Assembly (NCBI GenBank): GCA_964416315.1
Contig: CAYQDR010000032.1
Location: 1 to 40,103 of the forward strand
DNA length: 40,103 bases
Source: CAYQDR01 sp964416315
GTDB taxonomy: Bacteria; Methylomirabilota; Methylomirabilia; Rokubacteriales; DASRDR01
Direction of reading: 5' to 3'
Shown piece after piece: positions 8,679-17,118 of the stretch (positions within the stretch are counted from its first letter, which is position 1; each line of letters starts with the position of its first letter). A program made the translations under genes and the position numbers. The notes beneath the pieces are model-generated. The model had not been told where the DNA came from, did no database searches, and worked only from the letters and a program-made list of their open reading frames with translations.

Positions 8679-9436
8679 CGGGCCTCGACCACCTGGTCAT
8701 CGCGGTGCGCGACCTCGGGACGGCCATCGCGCGCTACACGGACCTGGGCTTCGGGGTGGTTCCGGGCGGGCAACACCCGGTGGCCACGCACAACGCCCTG
8801 GTCGCGTTCGCCGACGGGACCTACCTCGAGCTCCTGGCGTTTTACGAGGAGACGCCCGGGCACCGCTGGTGGGGGTTGTTGGGGTTGATCGACTTCTGCC
8901 TCCGGGCCGACGACCTCGCCGCCGACACGGCAGCGCTCCGGCGGGCGGGCGTGGACATGGACGACCCGAGGTCGTTCAGCCGCGTACGGCCGGATGGCTA
9001 CACGCTCCGCTGGCTGCTCTCCATCCCCCGGGGCTCACACCGGGGTGTGGCGCCGTTCCTGATCCAGGACGAGACGCCGCGAGCGGAGCGGGTCCCGCGC
9101 GAGACCCGGCACCCGAACGGAGTGAGCGGCATCGCCTCGGTGGCGATCGCCGTGGAGCAGATCGGGGCCGTGCGGCGCTGGTATGCGGGGTCCCTGGGGC
9201 AGCCGGGGGAGGCCGTCGAGCGGGCGGATCTCGACGCCGGAGGGGTGCGCTTTCTGGTCGGGCCGCACGCGCTCGAGCTCCTGGCGCCTCGCGGCACGCG
9301 TGGCCTGCTCCGCGACTGGCTCGCGGCGAACGGCCCGTCCCCGTACTCGGCCACCTTCCTGACCGCGCACGGACCGGCGGGCCTCCTCGACCCGGCCAAG
9401 ACGCTCGGAGCGCGGCTCGAGCTGAGATCGGCTTGA
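8672..9436 (+). CDS. Glyoxalase-like (VOC fold) domain protein
   Basis: A 254-residue protein starting GLDHLVIAVRDL and continuing THNALVAFADGTYLELLAF, the pattern of the Glyoxalase_3 (VOC superfamily) family. VOC proteins bind a metal through conserved His and Glu residues; His6 and the Glu of the YLELLAF strand are candidates here. A second VOC-like half begins near residue 150 (GVSGIASVAIAV). The reaction cannot be assigned. The GTG start at 8672 overlaps the preceding stop by seven bases, so it probably belongs to the run that begins with the PAP2 gene. Confidence 0.8.
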   Translation: MLTGLDHLVIAVRDLGTAIARYTDLGFGVVPGGQHPVATHNALVAFADGTYLELLAFYEETPGHRWWGLLGLIDFCLRADDLAADTAALRRAGVDMDDPRSFSRVRPDGYTLRWLLSIPRGSHRGVAPFLIQDETPRAERVPRETRHPNGVSGIASVAIAVEQIGAVRRWYAGSLGQPGEAVERADLDAGGVRFLVGPHALELLAPRGTRGLLRDWLAANGPSPYSATFLTAHGPAGLLDPAKTLGARLELRSA

Positions 9437-9472
9437 CAACATTTGTAAAGCGCTTTCCGCATTACGCTTCTA
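9433..9472. promoter_or_regulatory. AT-rich spot with TTGACA and a perfect palindrome
   Basis: TTGACA (9433-9438) overlaps the stop codon of the glyoxalase-like gene and is followed by the perfect palindrome AAAGCGCTTT (9447-9456). This short stretch is much richer in A and T than its surroundings. No convincing -10 lies 16-18 bases downstream, so I call it a possible regulatory site for the molybdoenzyme gene only. Confidence 0.3.
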
Positions 9473-9576
9473 GCGCCGGTACTTCGGGCATCTCAGGCTG
9501 ATCGACCCCACCCAGCCCTGAACGCGAGGCCGCGGGCGCCCGTCTCCACCCCGGCCGTGGTACCCTGGACGCCGCC

Positions 9577-11700
9577 ATGGCCGAGATCGTGACCCACCTC
9601 TCGACCTGTCCCCACGACTGCCCGTCGGCGTGCAGCCTGTCGGTCTCGGTCGAGGACGGGCGGATCGTGGATGTGGTCGGCGATCCCGCGCATCCCTTCA
9701 CTCAGGGCGTCATCTGCGGGAAGGTCCACGACTACGCCGAGCGCGTCTACTCGCCGATGCGCGTCCTCTACCCGATGCGGCGGGTCGGGGAGAAGGGGGC
9801 GGGAGAGTTCGAGCGGATCTCCTGGGACGACGCGATCGAGGAGATCGCCCACCGGTTCACCCGGGTCCTCGCCCAGTGGGGACCCGAGGCGATCCTCCCG
9901 TTCTCCTACGCGGGGACGCTCGGGCGCATCCAGTACTATGCCGGCCACCCGCTCTTCCACGCCCTCGGCGCGAGCCAGCTCGACCGGACGATCTGCGTCT
10001 CCACCGCGTACGCGGGCTGGCGGGCGACGGTCGGGATCGTCGGCGGCAACGATGCCGAGCAGATGGTGGACGCGGAGCTCGTGATCCTCTGGGGGATCAA
10101 CGCCGCCTACACCCACATCAACGTGATGACGCTCGTCAAGCAGGCGAAGGCCCGCGGCGCCCACGTGGTCTGCATCGACCCCTACCGCACCCGGACCGCG
10201 AAGCAGGCAGACCAGCACCTCATGGTCCGCTCGGGGACGGACGGAGCGCTCGCGCTCGGGCTGATGCACGTCCTCGCCGACGAGGATCTGCTGGACGATG
10301 CCTACATCGCGCGGGCGACGACGGGGTTCGAGGCGCTGCGCGAGCACGTCCGGGCGTACCCGCCGGCGCGCGTCAGCGAGATCACCAGGCTCAGCGTGGA
10401 CGAGGTCGTCGGACTGGCCCGGCGCTACGGCCGGACGAAGGCAGCGTTCATCCGGGTCGGGATCGGGCTCTCGCGCCACGAGAACGGCGGGATGACCTGC
10501 CGGGCCATCGCGTGCCTCCCCGCGCTCACCGGTGCCTACGCCCACCCCGCGGGGGGCGCGCTCCTCGCGAGCTCCGGGGCCTTCGGTCCGGGCGACGCCC
10601 CGCTCGAGCGGCGCGACCTCCTGCCGACCCCCCCGCCGCGCACGATCAACATGATCCACCTCGGGCGGGCGCTGACCGACCGGGACCTCCGTCCCCCGGT
10701 GATGGCGCTCTACGTCTACAATTCGAACCCCGCGGCGGTCTGCCCGAACTCGAACCGCGTGCTCGAGGGATTGGCCCGCGAGGACCTCTTCACCGTCGTC
10801 CACGAGCAGATGCAGACGGACACCGCGGATTACGCGGACATCCTGCTTCCGGCGACGACGAGCATGGAGCACGTGGACCTCTACCGCTCCTTCGGCCACC
10901 TCTACCTCCAGCTCGCCGAGCCGGTGATCGCCCCGCTCGGGGAGGCGAAGTCGAACTGGGAGGTCTTCGGGCGCCTGACGCGGGCCCTCGGCGTCAAGGA
11001 CCGCGGCCACTACGCGAAGCCCGAGGCGGACCTCATCGGCGAGTACCTCACGGCGAGCGGCGCCCCCGCGGCCGGGATCACTTACGAGCGGCTACGGGCG
11101 GAGCACTCGGTCCGCATCGCCGTGCCGCGCCCCTTCCTGCCGTTCGCCGATGGGGCGCCGACGCCGTCGGGCAAGGTGGAGTTCTACTCGGAGGCGCTGG
11201 CGCGGCAGGGGCTCCCCCCGCTCCCGACCTACGTGCCGCTGGCCGAGGGCCCCGAGCACCCCGAGATCGGGTCGCGGTATCCCCTCCGTTGCCACGTCCC
11301 GCCGAACCGGTTCTTCCTCAACTCCTCGTTCAGCCAGTCGGCGCTCCTCCGCAAGCGCCAGGGCGGCGCCGCCGTCTTCGTCCACCCGGAGGACGCCGCG
11401 GTCCGGGGGATCGCGCCGGGCGACCTCGTCGCCGTCGCGAACGACCGCGGCCGCGCCCTCTTCACGGCGGTGCTCAGCGATGACACCCCGCCGGGGCAGG
11501 TCGTGATCGAGGGGATCTGGTGGCACAAGTTCATGCCCGGCGGGCGGGGCGTGAACGTCCTGACGTCGGACAAGGTCGCCGACCTGGGCGGCGGCCCGGC
11601 CTTCCACTCCACGATGGTCGAGGTGACCCGCGTCGAGCCCTCCGAGGCGACGTTCGGCTTGGCCGGTCGCGGGGTCCACGTGCGCCAGTCGGTCGACTGA
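9577..11700 (+). CDS. Molybdopterin (bis-MGD) oxidoreductase
   Basis: A 707-residue member of the DMSO reductase/formate dehydrogenase superfamily. The N-terminal cysteines C11-x3-C15-x3-C19-x27-C47 bind a [4Fe-4S] cluster. The body has the usual order: an iron-sulfur domain (SWDDAIEEIAHRF), the molybdopterin domains (NGGMTCRAIACLPALTGAY; YNSNPAAVCPN; QTDTADYADILLPATT), and a C-terminal cofactor-binding beta-barrel (VFVHPEDAAVRGIAPGDLVAV). There is no twin-arginine signal, so it should be cytoplasmic. No small Fe-S or membrane subunit is adjacent, so its redox partner and substrate are unknown. It resembles uncharacterised assimilatory-type enzymes of this superfamily. No clear ribosome binding site precedes the ATG. 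Confidence 0.9.
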   Translation: MAEIVTHLSTCPHDCPSACSLSVSVEDGRIVDVVGDPAHPFTQGVICGKVHDYAERVYSPMRVLYPMRRVGEKGAGEFERISWDDAIEEIAHRFTRVLAQWGPEAILPFSYAGTLGRIQYYAGHPLFHALGASQLDRTICVSTAYAGWRATVGIVGGNDAEQMVDAELVILWGINAAYTHINVMTLVKQAKARGAHVVCIDPYRTRTAKQADQHLMVRSGTDGALALGLMHVLADEDLLDDAYIARATTGFEALREHVRAYPPARVSEITRLSVDEVVGLARRYGRTKAAFIRVGIGLSRHENGGMTCRAIACLPALTGAYAHPAGGALLASSGAFGPGDAPLERRDLLPTPPPRTINMIHLGRALTDRDLRPPVMALYVYNSNPAAVCPNSNRVLEGLAREDLFTVVHEQMQTDTADYADILLPATTSMEHVDLYRSFGHLYLQLAEPVIAPLGEAKSNWEVFGRLTRALGVKDRGHYAKPEADLIGEYLTASGAPAAGITYERLRAEHSVRIAVPRPFLPFADGAPTPSGKVEFYSEALARQGLPPLPTYVPLAEGPEHPEIGSRYPLRCHVPPNRFFLNSSFSQSALLRKRQGGAAVFVHPEDAAVRGIAPGDLVAVANDRGRALFTAVLSDDTPPGQVVIEGIWWHKFMPGGRGVNVLTSDKVADLGGGPAFHSTMVEVTRVEPSEATFGLAGRGVHVRQSVD

Positions 11701-11736
11701 CAACCCGGGAGGGGAAGCCAGGAGGAAGAAAGGGGC

Positions 11737-11765
11737 TTGACAGAGCGCGTGGGTGTGGGCAGAAT
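11737..11765 (+). promoter_or_regulatory. Sigma-70-type promoter of the ATP-grasp gene
   Basis: TTGACA (11737-11742), a 17-base spacer and CAGAAT (11760-11765). The predicted transcription start near 11772 leaves a leader of about 14 bases before ATG 11786, and rules out the upstream in-frame GTG at 11753 as the start. Confidence 0.65.
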
Positions 11766-11785
11766 ACCCGCTAAGTCGATCGAGA

Positions 11786-12820
11786 ATGTCAACTACGGTT
11801 TGGTCCTCGCGTTCGCCAGGGCTGCCCGTCGGCATCCTCGACGAGCACCCTGCCTGGTCGAATCGATTGATCACCGAGCTGACCGGCCGGGGGGTGCCCG
11901 TCGAGAAGATCGACGTGAGCGCCCACGCCTTCCGGCCCGACGACCGAGGGCCGCGCTACTCGGTCGTCGTGAACCGCACGAGCCCGTCCTCCCACACCCG
12001 CGGCCACGGCGCGGCGCTCTTCTACGCCCACGCGTTCCTCGCCTACGCGGAGGGCCTCGGGATTCCCGTGATCAATCCGGCGGCCGCGTACCGTGTGGAA
12101 AGCTCGAAGGCCTATCAGGCGGTCCTCTTCGAGCGGCTCGGCCTTCGCTACCCGCGGACCACCGTCGTGAACGACCCCGGGCAGGTTCCCAAGCTCACTG
12201 ACGGCTTCCGCTTCCCCGTCGTCGTGAAGCCCAACATCGGGGGGAGCGGGGCGGGGATCGTGCGCTTCGAGAGCCGCGAGGCCCTCGAGGAGGCCGCCCG
12301 CGCGGGGACGCTCGCGTTCGGTCCTGACGGCGTCGCGCTGGTCCAGGAGTTCCTCGAACCGGCGGACGGCGGGATCGTCCGCGTCGAGGTGCTCGGCGGC
12401 GCGTACCTCTACGCGATCAAGATCTACCGGGATCTCGCGCAGGGCTTCAACCTGTGCCCGGCGGACATCTGCCGCACGGACATGCCCGCCACGCCATCGA
12501 GCCTGTCGGCCTGCCCGACGGAGGCCCCGCGCCTGGACCTCCGCGTCGAGCGCCACGAGCCCGGCCAGGTCATCGTGGACGCCGTGCTGGCGCTGACCCG
12601 CGAGGCGCGGATCGACGTCGGCGGGGTGGAGTACCTCGTCCCCCGCGGCGACGGCCAGGTCCACTTCTACGACATCAACGCCACCTCGAACTTCGTGGCC
12701 GACGCCCCGGCGCTGCTGGGCTTCGATCCGACCGCCCGCTTCGCCGATTACATCCTCGCGGTCGCCGCGGGCGCGCCAGCCGTCTCGGCGCGCCCGTACC
12801 CCCCGGCCTTCGCGGCCTAG
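11786..12820 (+). CDS. RimK-like ATP-grasp ligase
   Basis: A 344-residue ATP-grasp protein. The nucleotide-binding core is visible as FPVVVKPNIGGSGAGIVRF (Lys plus glycine-rich loop, about residues 140-160), the linker region ALVQEFLEP, and the metal-binding end HFYDINATSNF. Such enzymes join a carboxylate to an amine or thiol through an acyl phosphate; RimK itself adds glutamate to ribosomal protein S6. The N-terminal part (VGILDEHPAWSNRLITELTGRG) is a pre-ATP-grasp domain. The substrate is unknown. It has its own promoter and is transcribed alone; 261 bases follow before the secretion ATPase gene. Confidence 0.8.
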   Translation: MSTTVWSSRSPGLPVGILDEHPAWSNRLITELTGRGVPVEKIDVSAHAFRPDDRGPRYSVVVNRTSPSSHTRGHGAALFYAHAFLAYAEGLGIPVINPAAAYRVESSKAYQAVLFERLGLRYPRTTVVNDPGQVPKLTDGFRFPVVVKPNIGGSGAGIVRFESREALEEAARAGTLAFGPDGVALVQEFLEPADGGIVRVEVLGGAYLYAIKIYRDLAQGFNLCPADICRTDMPATPSSLSACPTEAPRLDLRVERHEPGQVIVDAVLALTREARIDVGGVEYLVPRGDGQVHFYDINATSNFVADAPALLGFDPTARFADYILAVAAGAPAVSARPYPPAFAA

Positions 12821-13081
12821 CCGGCGCCTTCCCCCTCTTCGCACGCCTGACCGGGGCCGGCCAGAAGGCGTCCACCCGGCTGGCGAGAACGTGGCCAGGC
12901 GCCTCAGGGCTGCCCGTCCGTCGGCCAGCCGACGCTTCCGAAACGCCCGACAGGACAACGCCAAAGACCGGCTCGGGGAGCCCAGACGCTGCGGGCAGCC
13001 TTCTTGCTTCCCTCAATCGCCGGGCAGGGGGGAGCAGTGCCCGCCAGTTAGTTAGGGGGGGCCTCTCCAGAAGGAGTCCGC

Positions 13082-14887
13082 GTGGCACAGGACGAGCATC
13101 TGGATACCCAGCACGAGGCGGGGCAGCTTGCGTCGGCCCCCGGGCCGGAGGTGAGTGCCCGGGCTGCGACGGTCACGGCGCCGAAGGAGGCCCCGCCCCC
13201 GGTCGGGCGCCGGCTCGGCCAGCTGATCGTCGCCGAAGGGTGGATCAGCACGGAGCAGCTTGCCGGAGCGCTCGCGGAGCAGCGCCGGACGGGCGAGCGG
13301 CTCGGGGCGACCCTCGTCCGCCTCGGCCTCATCAGCGAGGACCAGGTCCTCCAGATGCTCACGCGCCTGTACGGGGTCGCGCCGTTGCGCCTCGACGGCG
13401 CGACGATCAACGGCGACGTCCTCAAGCTGGTGCCCGCCCGGATTGCCCGCAAGTACGACGTCATCCCAGTCGAGCGGATCAACGGCTCGCTCACGCTCGC
13501 CATGGCGGATCCGACGAACCTGCCGGCGCTGGACGATGTCGCGTTCATGACCGGCCTCCGCGTCGTGCCCGCGCTGGCGGCGTCCTCCGCCATCCGGCAG
13601 GCGATCGAGCTCTGTTACAAGGGCGCGGAGGACGTGGTCACCGAGGCCGAGGCCGACATCGAGGTCCTCGACGGCCGCGAGAGCGCGGGCCCGGTAGACG
13701 TCCTCGAGTTGCGCGCCTCGGCGGACCAGGCGCCGGTCGTCCGGGTCGTCAATGGGATCCTCCTCGAGGCCCTCCGCCGCGGTTCCTCCGACATCCACTT
13801 GGAGTCGAGCGAGACGGCCTTCCGGGTGCGCTTCCGGATCGACGGCATCCTCCACGAGGTCAAGAGCCTGCCGAAGCGCCTCGAGCCCGCGATCGTCTCC
13901 CGCATCAAGATCATGGCCAACCTGGACATCGCCGAGCGACGGCTCCCCCAGGATGGGCGGATCAAGCTGCGGTACGGCACGCGTGAGGTGGACTTCCGCG
14001 TCAACGTGCTGCCGATGATGTTCGGCGAGAGTGTGGCCATGCGGATCCTGGACAAGGACGCGCTCAACCTGGACCTGACGCGATTGGGCCTCGATCCGTG
14101 GGCGCTCGAGCAGTTCCAGGCGGCCACCCGGAGCTCCAACGGGGTGGTCCTGATCACCGGCCCCGCGGGCTCCGGCAAGACGACGACCCTCTACTCCGCG
14201 GTCCACAGCCTGAACTCGCCGGACGTCGCCGTCATGACGGTCGAGGATCCGGTCGAGTACAATCTTGCGGGCATCAACCAGGTGCCGGTCAACGAGGCGA
14301 TCGGACGGACCTTCGCGACCGTGCTCCGCTCGTTCCTCCGCCACGACCCCGACGTGATCCTCGTGGGCGAGATCCGGGACACCGAGACGGCCCAGATCGC
14401 CATCCGCGCCGCGCTGACGGGCCACCTCGTTCTGAGCACCATCCACACCAACGACTGTCCCTCCACGGTCGCCCGCCTCCTGGACATGGGCATCGCGCCG
14501 TACCTCGTCGCGCCGGTGCTCCGGCTCGTCGTCGCGCAGCGGCTCGTCCGCAAGGCCTGCCCGGCCTGTCGGGAGCCGTACGAGGTCGACGAGGACGCCC
14601 TGATCCCGTACGGCCACGTCCCGGAGGGCCGCGGCCGGTGCACGCTCTACCGGGGCCGCGGGTGCAACGCGTGCAGCTTCACCGGCATGCGGGGACGGGT
14701 GGGGCTCTACGAGATCATGCGCGTCACCCCCGAGATCCGGGGCCTGATCCTCGCGAACGCCCCGACCGACGACATCCGCGAGGTGGCGCGCCAGCAGGGG
14801 ATGAAGACCCTGCGGGAGATGGGGCTCCGGAAGGTCCTCGAGGGAGCCACCACGCCCGACGAGGTGCTGCGGGTCACCGCCGAGTAA
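13082..14887 (+). CDS. GspE/PilB-type secretion or pilus assembly ATPase
   Basis: A 601-residue hexameric ATPase of type II secretion/type IV pilus systems. It has an N-terminal MshEN/GspE-like domain (about residues 40-200; LGQLIVAEGWISTEQLAGAL), a Walker A GPAGSGKTTT near 360-369, an Asp box and Walker B (DPDVILVGEIRD near 421-432), a His box (HLVLSTIHTNDC), and the zinc-binding C-x2-C pair (CPAC near 493, CNAC near 528). The N-terminal domain may bind cyclic-di-GMP, as in MshE. AAGGAGT sits six bases before the GTG start. No other pilus or secretion gene is nearby, so it is an orphan here. Confidence 0.93.
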   Translation: MAQDEHLDTQHEAGQLASAPGPEVSARAATVTAPKEAPPPVGRRLGQLIVAEGWISTEQLAGALAEQRRTGERLGATLVRLGLISEDQVLQMLTRLYGVAPLRLDGATINGDVLKLVPARIARKYDVIPVERINGSLTLAMADPTNLPALDDVAFMTGLRVVPALAASSAIRQAIELCYKGAEDVVTEAEADIEVLDGRESAGPVDVLELRASADQAPVVRVVNGILLEALRRGSSDIHLESSETAFRVRFRIDGILHEVKSLPKRLEPAIVSRIKIMANLDIAERRLPQDGRIKLRYGTREVDFRVNVLPMMFGESVAMRILDKDALNLDLTRLGLDPWALEQFQAATRSSNGVVLITGPAGSGKTTTLYSAVHSLNSPDVAVMTVEDPVEYNLAGINQVPVNEAIGRTFATVLRSFLRHDPDVILVGEIRDTETAQIAIRAALTGHLVLSTIHTNDCPSTVARLLDMGIAPYLVAPVLRLVVAQRLVRKACPACREPYEVDEDALIPYGHVPEGRGRCTLYRGRGCNACSFTGMRGRVGLYEIMRVTPEIRGLILANAPTDDIREVARQQGMKTLREMGLRKVLEGATTPDEVLRVTAE

Positions 14888-14923
14888 GCGCAAGTCGGCG
14901 CATTATTGGTCGATTTTCCGCCT

Positions 14924-14946
14924 CCCCGGGGTTGCCCGACCCGGGG
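14924..14946 (+). terminator. Possible hairpin terminator after the GspE/PilB gene
   Basis: CCCCGGG (14924-14930) and CCCGGGG (14940-14946) form a perfect 7-base-pair stem with a 9-base loop, followed by GCTTTC with only a weak T run. It separates the ATPase gene from the sigma factor gene. Confidence 0.45.
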
Positions 14947-14981
14947 GCTTTCACATCGTGCCCGATCCGGTGTCTGATAGG

Positions 14982-15500
14982 ATGGTGGACGATTCCGGCT
15001 TCGAGGCGATGGTCGCGGCGCATCACGGCGAGATCTACCGCTATCTCGTGCGGGCGACCCGCCGGCCGAGCGATGCGGACGACCTCTCGCAGGAGACGTT
15101 CCTGCGCGCGTACCGCGCCCACCGGACGCTCCCGAAGGAGGCGAACACCCGGGCCTGGCTGTTCGCCATCGCGACGAACCTGTTCCGCAACCACCTGCGC
15201 GGCCAGAGACGCCGACGGACGGCGTACACCGCGGTGGAGGACATGCTGACCGAGACGGACCGAATGGGGCCGGAGGGAGTCGCCCTGGGGCGCGAGGTCG
15301 GGACGCAGATCGAGCGCGCCGTGGAGCTGCTGCCCGCGAAGCAGCGACTCGCCTTCCTCATGCGGAAGATCCACGGTCTCGACTACGGGGCGATCGGGCA
15401 GAGCCTCGAGTGCTCGACCGAGAGCGCCCGAGCGCACGTGTTCCAGGCGCTTCGGAAGATCCGCCGGGCCCTCGACGGGCACCCGGATGAGAAGGAGTGA
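14982..15500 (+). CDS. ECF-family RNA polymerase sigma factor
   Basis: A 172-residue sigma-70 family protein of ECF size. Region 2 is clear (IYRYLVRATRRPSDADDLSQETFLRAYRA followed by NTRAWLFAIATNLFRNHLR), and region 4 ends the protein (LPAKQRLAFLMRKIHGLDYGAIGQSLECSTESARAHVFQALRKIR). The C-terminus directly precedes a protein with a zinc anti-sigma motif, separated by three bases, so the pair should form a sigma/anti-sigma switch. The start is taken as ATG 14982; GTG 14958 in frame adds eight residues. I could not find a convincing ECF-type promoter upstream, so autoregulation is only expected from family behaviour. Confidence 0.9.
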   Translation: MVDDSGFEAMVAAHHGEIYRYLVRATRRPSDADDLSQETFLRAYRAHRTLPKEANTRAWLFAIATNLFRNHLRGQRRRRTAYTAVEDMLTETDRMGPEGVALGREVGTQIERAVELLPAKQRLAFLMRKIHGLDYGAIGQSLECSTESARAHVFQALRKIRRALDGHPDEKE

Positions 15501-15503
15501 GCC

Positions 15504-16499
15504 GTGACTTCCAGGCCGTCCGTGTGCGTGGCAATCGAACCTGACCTGATCGCCGCGGCGACCGGGGAGGCGGAGTCCGGGGCGGCGCGGCGGGTCGAGA
15601 CCCACATCGGCCGCTGCGGTCCGTGCCGCCGGGACTTCGAGCGCTACCAGACGATCGACGGGGAGGTGGCCGCGCTGCGGAGCCACCTCGTCGCGACGCC
15701 GCACGTCGCGCTGGCGCGGGAGCGGCTCGAGACGCGCCTCGCCGACCTCCGGACCCGGCTGGTCGCCTACCGCGTGTTCCCTTCGCCGTTCGGCCAGATC
15801 CTGATCGCTCGCTCGGAGCAGGGCGTCGTCCTGGTGGAGTACCTCGGGCGGTCCCAGGGCCTGCGGAGCTCGCGGCTCGGCGACCTGCCCGGGCTGGAGG
15901 CCGTCGAGGACGGCGAGGACGTCGAGGGCCTCTACCGCGAGCTCCGGGACTACCTTCAGGGGCGGCGGACGCGGCTCGACTGGCCGCTCGACTTGCGCCT
16001 CGCCCGCGGGGACTTCCACCGGCGAGTGCTCGAGGCGACGGCGGGCATCCCGTACGGCAGCGTCGTGTCGTACGCGGGCCTCGCGCGCGAGGTCGGGCGT
16101 CCCGAGGCGGTGCGGGCGGCGGCACAGGCCCTCCGGTGGAATCCGCTGCCGATCGTGATCCCCTGCCACCGGGTCATCGGCAGCTCGGGCGCCCTCACAG
16201 GGTACGCGGGTGGGACCACGGAGCGCAAGCAGAAGCTGCTGGCGATCGAGGGGATCCCGACCGTCAGGGCCGGGCACGACTTCCGCATCCGCCCGGAGGC
16301 GATGTACGTGCTGGCGCCCGGCGACACCGCGTACTGCCTACCCACGTGCCCGTCGATCGATCCCACGGGATCGCCGCGCTATGCGACGCGCCACTTCCCG
16401 TTGGGCGGTCGTCTGTTCGCGTCGCGCGAGCGGGCCGAGGTGATCGGGCTCGCCCCCTGCACGACCTGCCGCCCCGACCTCCACCCCCTCTCCCGGTAG
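15504..16499 (+). CDS. Zinc anti-sigma / O6-alkylguanine-DNA alkyltransferase / Ada-like metal-domain fusion
   Basis: A 331-residue three-part protein. Residues 8-41 show the zinc anti-sigma pattern C8-x25-H34-x3-C38-x2-C41. Residues about 88-250 are a DNA alkyltransferase with IPYGSVVSYAGLA (recognition helix region) and the active-site PCHRVIG, Cys221 being the methyl acceptor. Residues 268-326 resemble the metal-binding domain of Ada: C278-x3-C282-x36-C319-x2-C322, ending APCTTCRPDL, whose counterpart in Ada accepts a methyl group from phosphotriesters. There is no AraC-type DNA-binding domain. AAGGAGTGA precedes the GTG start, and the ECF sigma gene ends three bases upstream. I infer that methylation of the Ada-like or active-site cysteine releases the sigma factor. 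The domains are well supported; the switch is inference. Confidence 0.88.
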   Translation: MTSRPSVCVAIEPDLIAAATGEAESGAARRVETHIGRCGPCRRDFERYQTIDGEVAALRSHLVATPHVALARERLETRLADLRTRLVAYRVFPSPFGQILIARSEQGVVLVEYLGRSQGLRSSRLGDLPGLEAVEDGEDVEGLYRELRDYLQGRRTRLDWPLDLRLARGDFHRRVLEATAGIPYGSVVSYAGLAREVGRPEAVRAAAQALRWNPLPIVIPCHRVIGSSGALTGYAGGTTERKQKLLAIEGIPTVRAGHDFRIRPEAMYVLAPGDTAYCLPTCPSIDPTGSPRYATRHFPLGGRLFASRERAEVIGLAPCTTCRPDLHPLSR

Positions 16500-16509
16500 A
16501 TTCCTCGGA

Positions 16510-16526
16510 GGGGGGCTCCGCCCCCC
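16510..16526 (+). terminator. G/C hairpin after the alkyltransferase gene
   Basis: GGGGGGC (16510-16516), loop TCC, GCCCCCC (16520-16526), then TTCC. A strong stem 10 bases after the stop codon. The same hairpin precedes repeat copy C (17813-17829), so it may be part of a compound repeat and not a dedicated terminator. Confidence 0.45.
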
Positions 16527-16543
16527 TTCCGAACCTCCCCCTT

Positions 16544-16597
16544 CGATTGCGCGGGCAAAGCCCGCGCTCGAAGCGCTTCGTTCAGGAGCGCGTAGAC
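16544..16597 (+). repeat. REP-like hairpin repeat, copy B
   Basis: Begins CGATTGCGCGGGCAAAGCCC and continues GCGCTCGAAGCGCTTCGTTC then AGGAGCGCGTAGAC. The core GCGGGC-AAA-GCCCGC is a perfect stem. It matches copy C in the same orientation and copy A inverted. It fills most of the 219-base gap before the next gene. Confidence 0.8.
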
Positions 16598-16718
16598 AGT
16601 CCAGTGCGGTGCTCGTTTTCTGAGCGGCCCGCCGTTCTTGTCCGGCAGGCGGGCGAGCCCTCCGCCCTTTTCACATCGGCCTCCCTTCGGGGTCATAGGG
16701 GGCGAAGGAGGCTCGAAC

Positions 16719-17108
16719 ATGCTGACAGCACTCGCAGTCGTGGTGGTGGCGATCTCTCCGATCGTCGCGGTCGTCCTCCTGCTCGAGCTGGCGGCCTGGC
16801 GGGAGCGCCGGGTGAAGGCGGCCGTGGCCCGGCAGATCGCCCTGACCGACGCGATCGCCGCCGAGCTCGGCGCGATCGTCGCGCCGGTCGTCCGGAAGCC
16901 CCTCTGGGGTCCCTGGCAGATCGAGATCGCGGTGCCGTTCGGTCGCCCGGCCACGGTCGGGACGATCCTCTCGATCGCGCACCGGATGCTCGGGTTCGCC
17001 GAGCGGCCGGGCGCCGGGCGCTACCGGATCGTCCTGAGCCCCCAGGAAGAGGCGGTGCCGCGGTCCACGCCCGCCCCCGTGGCCGGGTCGTGGGCCAAGG
17101 CCGCGTGA
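16719..17108 (+). CDS. Hypothetical protein with one N-terminal membrane helix
   Basis: A 129-residue protein that I do not recognise. The first 25 residues are hydrophobic (LTALAVVVVAISPIVAVVLL), consistent with an anchor, followed by a basic stretch (AWRERRVKAAVARQ) that should be cytoplasmic. The middle (GPWQIEIAVPFGRPATVGTIL) looks like a short alpha/beta domain and the end is Pro/Ala-rich. AAGGAGG ends nine bases before the ATG, giving a confident start. It is probably co-transcribed with the 74-residue gene ten bases downstream. Confidence 0.7.
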   Translation: MLTALAVVVVAISPIVAVVLLLELAAWRERRVKAAVARQIALTDAIAAELGAIVAPVVRKPLWGPWQIEIAVPFGRPATVGTILSIAHRMLGFAERPGAGRYRIVLSPQEEAVPRSTPAPVAGSWAKAA

Positions 17109-17118
17109 GGAGCGAGCC

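Noticed and set aside
9555..9577. TACCCT as -10 of a leaderless promoter for the molybdoenzyme
   Set aside because: No -35 element lies 16-18 bases upstream.
12821..13081. Possible cyclic-di-GMP riboswitch upstream of the secretion ATPase gene
   Set aside because: A fragment (ACGCCAAAGACCGGCTCGGG) recalls the GEMM core, but the conserved GCAAAGCC and the paired helices are not present.
13052..14893. A 613-codon minus-strand open frame opposite the secretion ATPase gene
   Set aside because: The plus strand encodes all GspE/PilB motifs; the minus-strand translation has no recognisable domain.
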